This document shows, in pieces, positions 58,195 to 64,000 of a stretch of 64,000 nucleotides of DNA. How positions within the stretch are numbered: position 1 is the stretch's first letter; each line of letters starts with the position of its first letter. Location of the stretch: NCBI RefSeq assembly GCF_002234675.1, contig NC_019879.2, forward strand, positions 4,903,325 to 4,967,324. The letters run 5' to 3'. This DNA comes from Oryzias latipes. Lineage: Eukaryota; Chordata; Actinopteri; Beloniformes; Adrianichthyidae. Position numbers and translations under genes: made by a program. Below the pieces are notes generated by a model, which did no database searches, was not told where the DNA came from, and saw only the letters and a program-made list of their open reading frames with translations.

Positions 58195-58525
58195 TGTGTT
58201 GTTTTCTAAGACACAGTTTCTGCAGAGCAGCAGTTCATTACAGATTTGCCTCTGAGTTGTGGGCGGGACCATTGTACCCCGCCCCCACTTCCCCTCCTTG
58301 ATGCTGAAACCTCCGAGCAGGGGGCTTGTGGGCCGCCTAGCATATTTTCTACGTCACAAATACAAGCTTTTTGAAATGGCTTTTTTTTTTTTACGTCTGC
58401 TCCTGATGCACAACAATTTGAATAAATGCACTCAGAAATCCAGGTTTGAGCTTACTATAGTGTCCTCCGTCATCAAAAAGAAATGCCACAAGAACATGTT
58501 AAAGACGCCAAAAATACGATTTTTC
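58195..58525. mobile_element. Dispersed repeat family R1, copy h (shortened)
   Basis: 'gttttctaagacacagtttctgcagagcagcag', 'ctgagttgtgggcgggacc', 'acaatttgaataaatgcactcagaaat' and 'acaagaacatgttaaagacgcc' follow the R1 order, with the central third missing. Confidence 0.55.
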
Positions 58526-58738
58526 TTTTGATTTGATTTGAAATGGTTTATTTTAAGCAATCAAATAAGAATGATTTTTTGATTTGATTTTACTGTTTTA
58601 AAAAGTACGTTTTGTGCTAGAAAACCTCTGGTTGTCAGTATAACCACTTCTAACCTGGATAATTAATCAATTTGTTACAGATTTTCACAAGTCAGTTAGA
58701 CTGAATGCTAGATTTGACCTGATTCCTGAACATTTTGG

Positions 58739-59075
58739 GGCGGCAGTGGCTCAGGCGGTTGAGCAGGTCGTCCAATGATCGAAGGGTCAGCGGCTTGATA
58801 CACGTTCCCCCAAGTCAATGGTTGTTGTCCGTGGGCAAGACACTTCCCCCCTCCCTGCCTCCAGTGCGCCCCCACTGGGGTGTGTATGTGTGTGAATGTC
58901 CCGGGGATGATCAGAGGGCAGAACTGGCAGCCACGCCTCTGTCAGTCCGCCCCAGGGCAGCTGGCTGTACTCGTTGTAGCTCACCATCACCAAGTATGAA
59001 CGAAGGGGGAATGAATATTGGAGATGCATTGTCAGCGCTTTTAACGTCTGGAAAAGCCCAGATAAATCCAATCCA
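58739..59075 (+). mobile_element. tRNA-like SINE
   Basis: Head 'gcggcagtggctcaggcggttgagcaggtcgtcc' and 'gcggcttgatac' mimic tRNA A and B boxes. It is followed by 'gggcaagacacttcccccctccctgcc', 'cagctggctgtactcgttgtagctcaccatcacc' and a 'ccagataaatccaatccatta' tail. Same broad type as 25250-25448. Confidence 0.65.
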
Positions 59076-59079
59076 TTAA

Positions 59080-62000
59080 TATTACTATTTATTTCTTTTT
59101 GAAAATTTAGGTACACTAAAGTAGTAGTTTATTTTGTGAAATTTAAGTTTGATACTAAACTACAATCTCGTTTTGTTTATAGCTGGTGTCTCCAAGATGG
59201 GGACGGATTTTTTCAACAAGCAAAAGCGCTGACTTTTTACCTGAAAGCCAAAGGGTTTCTGCTTGGTTGTCACCTGCTGGTGACACGCTGGCCTTAAGCA
59301 AAAGTTCCAAACCGTGGCCCAGGTTCATAGTAAAAAATGTAAATTTCTCTTTGAAAGTGATATTTAAAAAAAAAAATCAAAACTCTTGTTTCAGTTATAA
59401 ATAAGGTTATAAAGGTACAAATACAAAAAAAAAAGAAGTACAGCACTCTTTTTTGCAGCAAATTTAGTATAACATTTTTTTGCATGATGTATATAAAATG
59501 AATACACAGAAAACGGAGGTCAGTGGGAAAGTGCAGACTGACTGAACTTCATTCCAGTGAACCAAAACCTGGTTAATTGTGTGAATATAGTTTAGTGGGT
59601 TGAGGCCGAGCCTGTGGCTACATTCAGTATGTGTGTCATTGTGTTCCATTGTGCATTGTGACCTTCAGCCACCACACAATCACTCGCCCCTCTGCTGATT
59701 GTCAAAAGAAACGCGTTGTTGTCTACAATGGCATTGTGGTTGCCCAGCAATCAAGCTCTGGATGAACTGGGGAAAAGACAATTTTACAACATCCTGTATA
59801 ACACACTCCTCCCCCTCTGAAATGTAAACACTGCCTTCAAACCAAGAGTACAACAGCTATGCATTATTCTGACAGTGGTAACCATTGTGCAGCGTTGAGT
59901 TCCACATAAAATAAACAGAGCTTCTGCATACTGGACTTAAAGAGTGTTTGGGCAATAACAGTCCTAACCTGGTTTTTCTTATTTTTTATCTTTTTCCCAT
60001 TATTTTGGACGCGTTTAGACCTTCAGTGTTAGTCAACGCAAAAGAAGCTGTGTCATCGTACTTTATCTCCGCGTGCCGTTCCTCCCCTGAGACATGGAAG
60101 CCGAGCTAAATTTAGCAGACCTCAAAAATTAATGGCGTGGCAAGTTCTTATTGAGTTTTCAACCCACAAATGTCTCTGGCCGCTTTTCCCAGTAAAAGGT
60201 TTGTCTGTGACTTACTCAGAGAGCTCTCCTATGAATTATTGAGGTAACAGCGAAGCCCTCATAAATTATCCATCTGTGTCGCCCGCAGTGACTGGGGCAC
60301 ACATCTCAGCTTGACCCATTGGTACCACCCGGACCTGGGTCCGGTAACGGGAAAATACCAACCTTGACAGTAACATGCGTGTACATCGGGCGCACGTTGT
60401 AGTCCTCTAGCTGCAGCTTCCATTATTCTTTTGCAGAGACTGAATGTGAGTCCATTTAATCAGGCTGACCAAGAGTAATGTAATTGATATGCTAGTCTTC
60501 CTGCATGCATGAATACATTTACATCTAAAAAATACTGTCAAGTCTGTAAAAGTCTGTTTTACTGATAAAATTATGTAACTGTTGCATTAGAATTTATGAA
60601 GCAGAAGCAGTCCGACACCTCTTTGGGGATTTAGTCCCCTTTTACATTTTTGTTTTGACTGCACAGCTCATAAATTCTGCCCTTAATATTAGTTTAATAT
60701 TAAGCAGTAGAGACGCAAAGATAAATATCTGCTTCTAAATATAAAGAAGAATGTCAGACAGCTTTGCAAGTTTGAATTTTCCAGACTGCAAACGTTTTAC
60801 ATTTGAGTTTTAAGTTGAATGATACCCAAAATCACAATTGTCAATACAGACACGACTGCTATGTTTACTGTGTTTATCACAAAGGGAAAAGTGACCATTT
60901 TCCTTTTTTTTTTCTGATTACAAAAACTAAATGCAAAACACAAACATGACAGTTTTTCCCTCTAGTTTATTAGTGTTTTCCAAAGGCTGTCCATGTTGCA
61001 GAGATATTGTGCACCCTCATGAATTCCTTACAACGGTGGCCTATTTGCAACATGAGCTGCATCTGCAGCAATCAGCCAGTTTGGGTCGTTACTCATAAGA
61101 GATTTCAGTTCATTGAGTTCTACAAAGCCAGGAAGGCTGTGTTTACATGCTCCTTTCTTGCCGTGCTGTGCCACCATTCTTCCTGCAGTTAGCCTATTGA
61201 CTGATTGATTGAAATGTTGGAGAGTTGCTGGATACTGAGGAAGGACTTGATCAGCCTTTTACTGTGTTTACGTTGACTGTAAGCAGCTTTGCAATGCTTA
61301 ACAGTGTGGGCTGATGGTGAAACAATCCCTTCCTAGGTGGTAGGGGCTGCTTCGTCCTCCCTATGTGTGACTCATTTGTGGTTAAATGTGAAATCCCTGC
61401 AAATCGGACGAGTTGCATGAACGCAAGAAACAGTGGAAAAAGAGCATGGTTTAGTTAAATAGGCACCAGGAGAGCTCTTGAATCAACAGCGTTGCCTCTG
61501 TGTGACATTTGTTTGCACTTATGATAACATAAGTCGTCTGGTTGTAATGGCTGGATTGGTGGGATTCACACCGGAAGTCAGGGATTCCACATGATTTTAG
61601 AGAATTCCTCCAATGCCCTCTGCAAAAAAAAACATACATTATTGTGTTATTTCAACACACTACACATTTACGTTGGAATCTTTGTGGGAGGTTTGTTTTT
61701 TAAGGTAAGCTGAGGTGAGAAAACTGCATGAGCATAGGAAGGCTGGACCTGTCCATGTATGTGTGAAATGATTGCCTGCCTTTTTCAATATCGTTTTAGA
61801 TGAAAGGAGAAAGAATAGTCGGTGTAATATTTCATCCGCCCTGATGTCCATCATTCATCAAACCCTAGTTGACCCATCCATCTATTTAGGGCTTCTTTAA
61901 TTGATCCGTGGATCCATCCATCCTAAGCCCCTCAATGTCTGAGAGCTCTTTGTCATTGGACTAAATTGCAAGAAAATAGTCTGTGTTTGTGTCGTTTGGA

Positions 62001-63370
62001 AAATTTTCCATCACATTTAAACAAGATAAGATCATTTATGTCACCTGTCTCCTCATAAATGACAAGTCCTCTCTGGCGGTCTCTGACCATCTTTTTTTGT
62101 TGTTGCAATTCTTCTTTTTTACAGCCCCTTTGAGGGAAAATTTGACCCCTGCCACATATTTAAAAAGAAAAAAAGAGAAGAGATAATTGCACCTTGTATT
62201 TGGTGAAAATGAATTATTGGCATGGTGACCCCCCCCCCCCCCCCAAAAAAAAAATAATGACATCTTAGCAGGCGAAAGCATCAAAAAAATGAATGGGTGC
62301 AAAATCTCTTAGAGAGCAAAAACATTTTTTCTCCCTGAATTTACTAACTAAATCAAAAACACGTGTGTCAGGGAAAGGAAGTTTTAAAATTATTATGGGA
62401 TGGCCACAGAACCTGCGGCCATCACGTGGCAAAATGGGAAATTTCTTAAATTTCACATTTTTCCCGCAATATAGGAGAAGAAACACTTGTTTGAGCAATC
62501 TTCACGGAAAATTGACACACATGCGGCCAGCTTGAACCGACCACTGCAATTAAAGGTTTGTTGACCTTTGACCTGGGGAAGAGAGCACCATCTTGAATTT
62601 AAAAATAATACAAGACACCTGTTTTTTTTATTTACCGGCTACAAATTTAAACTCCTCCAAAGGATTTCAATCTACTGCCACTTAACTCCACGAGCATCAT
62701 TTGGAGGCTACTTGGGGGGAAAAAGTTTGAATTTGTTATAGTTGTAGATTTTTTTTACAGCGTTGGCGTGGTAAGAACGCAGAACTGGCGTTCCGTTGTT
62801 GCTCCCGTATTTTCTACTAGAATGTTGTGCAAATTTAATACATGAATTGTTGGCTCAAGTAGAACAAAATCACATGAAATACAACATGATCATTTTAGGC
62901 ATGTGAACGTGGTCAACAAAAAACCTCAGTTGTCAAGGAAATCCCAAAATGTACTTTTACTGATTCTTCTAAAAATTCCACAGACCTGTTCTTCACCGCC
63001 AGGTGACCAAAAAATAAAATGGTTTCTATGGAGACAAATGAATAGAAAAGCCACTATTTTGAAAAAAGCGATGATAGACATCGAATCCACAGCTTTTTGT
63101 CTTACTCATGTTATCAGGTCCGAAATAAAATAGAAAAAAATAAGCCATGTTTTGTGCTGACAGAGTGTGAATTCTGGTTTAATCTGCTGTCATTTGAGCT
63201 CAAGCAAACCTAATTACGGAATTCAAGTTTGTAACACGACTCAAAGATGACACAGCCGCAGCACCTGGCTGCACTTTGCTTTGTTTGTGCTTTAAAGAAC
63301 CTCACAACTCAAGCAGATAGGCCGCTTCCCGGTCTCCATGTCGACCACGAGGGCTGTTCATGTCTGAGCA
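59080..63370. other. Right-hand flank, mostly featureless
   Basis: No coding exon was supported. A poly-C/poly-A junction lies at 62229-62254. Several less AT-rich, repeat-free blocks (about 60000-60480 and 61000-61450) stand out and could be conserved non-coding DNA. Confidence 0.35.
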
Positions 63371-63379
63371 TGCTCAGTT

Positions 63380-63573
63380 TGGCTCCCTTCCCTGCAACAA
63401 TAGCCAGCGAGAGGGAGCTTGCACTCACACACACTCACACTCACACTCATTCTACTCCAGCTCACAGTGGGAGCGAGACGGAGAGGAGAGGAGAGGAGAG
63501 GCTGCCTGCTGCGCTGCGGAGCTCCCATCACACTTCAGCCTTCCAGGCACACGCCCACATGCTCCTAACAAAG
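63380..63573 (+). other. Candidate first exon and promoter of a rightward gene
   Basis: A G+C-richer block with a CA-repeat, purine-rich GAGAGGAGAGG units and 'ctgcctgctgcgctgcggagctcc' ends ACAAAG followed by GTAAGC, an excellent splice donor, at 63573/63574. The only late ATG would encode M-L-L-T-K before the donor, in a weak context. The exon is therefore probably mostly untranslated. The downstream exons would lie beyond the window, so the gene cannot be named. Confidence 0.35.
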
Positions 63574-64000
63574 GTAAGCATCCATACCTGCAAAAATCCC
63601 TACGTGCTTGTCGGCTTGTGCTTTCTTGAGGCAAACAGTCTGCGCTTTCCTTTGCTGTCCATCTGTAAATGATGCAGAGTGAGGACTGTTGTTGCAGGTG
63701 GAAAACCTGGGGATAAAGAAAAAGACATGTGCTCTGGCTTGTGAGTGACAGTACTGCCTGGAGTTTTCTTTCTAGAACAGAATTGCTTTGCTGCTATGTG
63801 AACGTTAGAAGAATTTTAGGAATATTTCTAGATGGGGTTTATTTTGGTCAAATTAAGGTGTCGTAATTGACAAAAGCAGGGATCACTGAATAATTCATTC
63901 AGCCTTGTATGGAGAGAAGTCAGCCGATGACAGCAGGTGTAATGTGATGCCTTGCATGGATACAGTTTTTTTTTTTTATGGCACAGCTCAATTTTTACAA

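Noticed and set aside
63247..63672. 141-codon open frame at the right edge
   Set aside because: It contains a CA-repeat-encoded His-Thr run, lacks family resemblance and crosses a strong splice donor. A mostly untranslated first exon is more likely.

Overview
This 64-kb window is vertebrate nuclear DNA, almost certainly from a teleost fish. The genes are split into short exons with GT-AG introns and all encode vertebrate proteins. The space between exons is full of fish-type repeats: Tc1, hAT, piggyBac and Harbinger elements, tRNA-like SINEs, L2/Rex-type and L1-type LINE remnants, a solo LTR, and long CA, TATC and ATT microsatellites. Medaka (Oryzias) is a guess only. Nothing bacterial, organellar or CRISPR-like is present.

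Three protein-coding genes could be resolved exon by exon, all on the minus strand. From right to left (the direction of transcription) they are: eaf2, an ELL-associated transcription elongation factor (6 exons, 43338 to 34685, complete, 264 aa); a mitochondrial cytochrome P450 of the CYP27A sterol 26/27-hydroxylase group (9 exons, 28965 to 19331, complete, 527 aa); and slc15a2/PEPT2, a proton-coupled oligopeptide transporter (12 exons seen, 10569 to 220, running off the left edge). Reading frame and intron phase are consistent across every junction. The three genes do not form a pathway; what they share is position. EAF2 and SLC15A2 are neighbours in mammals, and here a CYP27A gene lies between them.

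Layout: 1-10.6 kb is slc15a2 with intronic repeats, including a solo LTR with a 5-bp target duplication. 10.6-19.3 kb is intergenic (simple repeats, a piggyBac MITE, Tc1 remnants). 19.3-29.0 kb is cyp27a1, whose introns carry two hAT elements with 8-bp duplications, one of them holding a nested piggyBac MITE, plus a degenerate copy of slc15a2 exon 3. 29.0-34.6 kb is intergenic (a minisatellite and an internally deleted LINE). 34.7-43.4 kb is eaf2; its last intron holds a 240-bp CA tract, a broken Tc1 and a rearranged L1 fragment, and other introns hold a perfect 38-bp-stem hairpin and a Harbinger element. 43.4-63.3 kb is a gene-poor flank with MITE copies and microsatellites. At about 63.4-63.57 kb a GC-richer block ending in a strong splice donor may be the first exon of a rightward gene outside the window.

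I found no clearly new biological system. The best leads are the perfect hairpin in an eaf2 intron, a four-copy TTAA-flanked piggyBac MITE family with nearly identical copies, the in-frame L1 ORF1-to-reverse-transcriptase fusion, the stray slc15a2 exon copy inside cyp27a1, and the candidate right-edge first exon.
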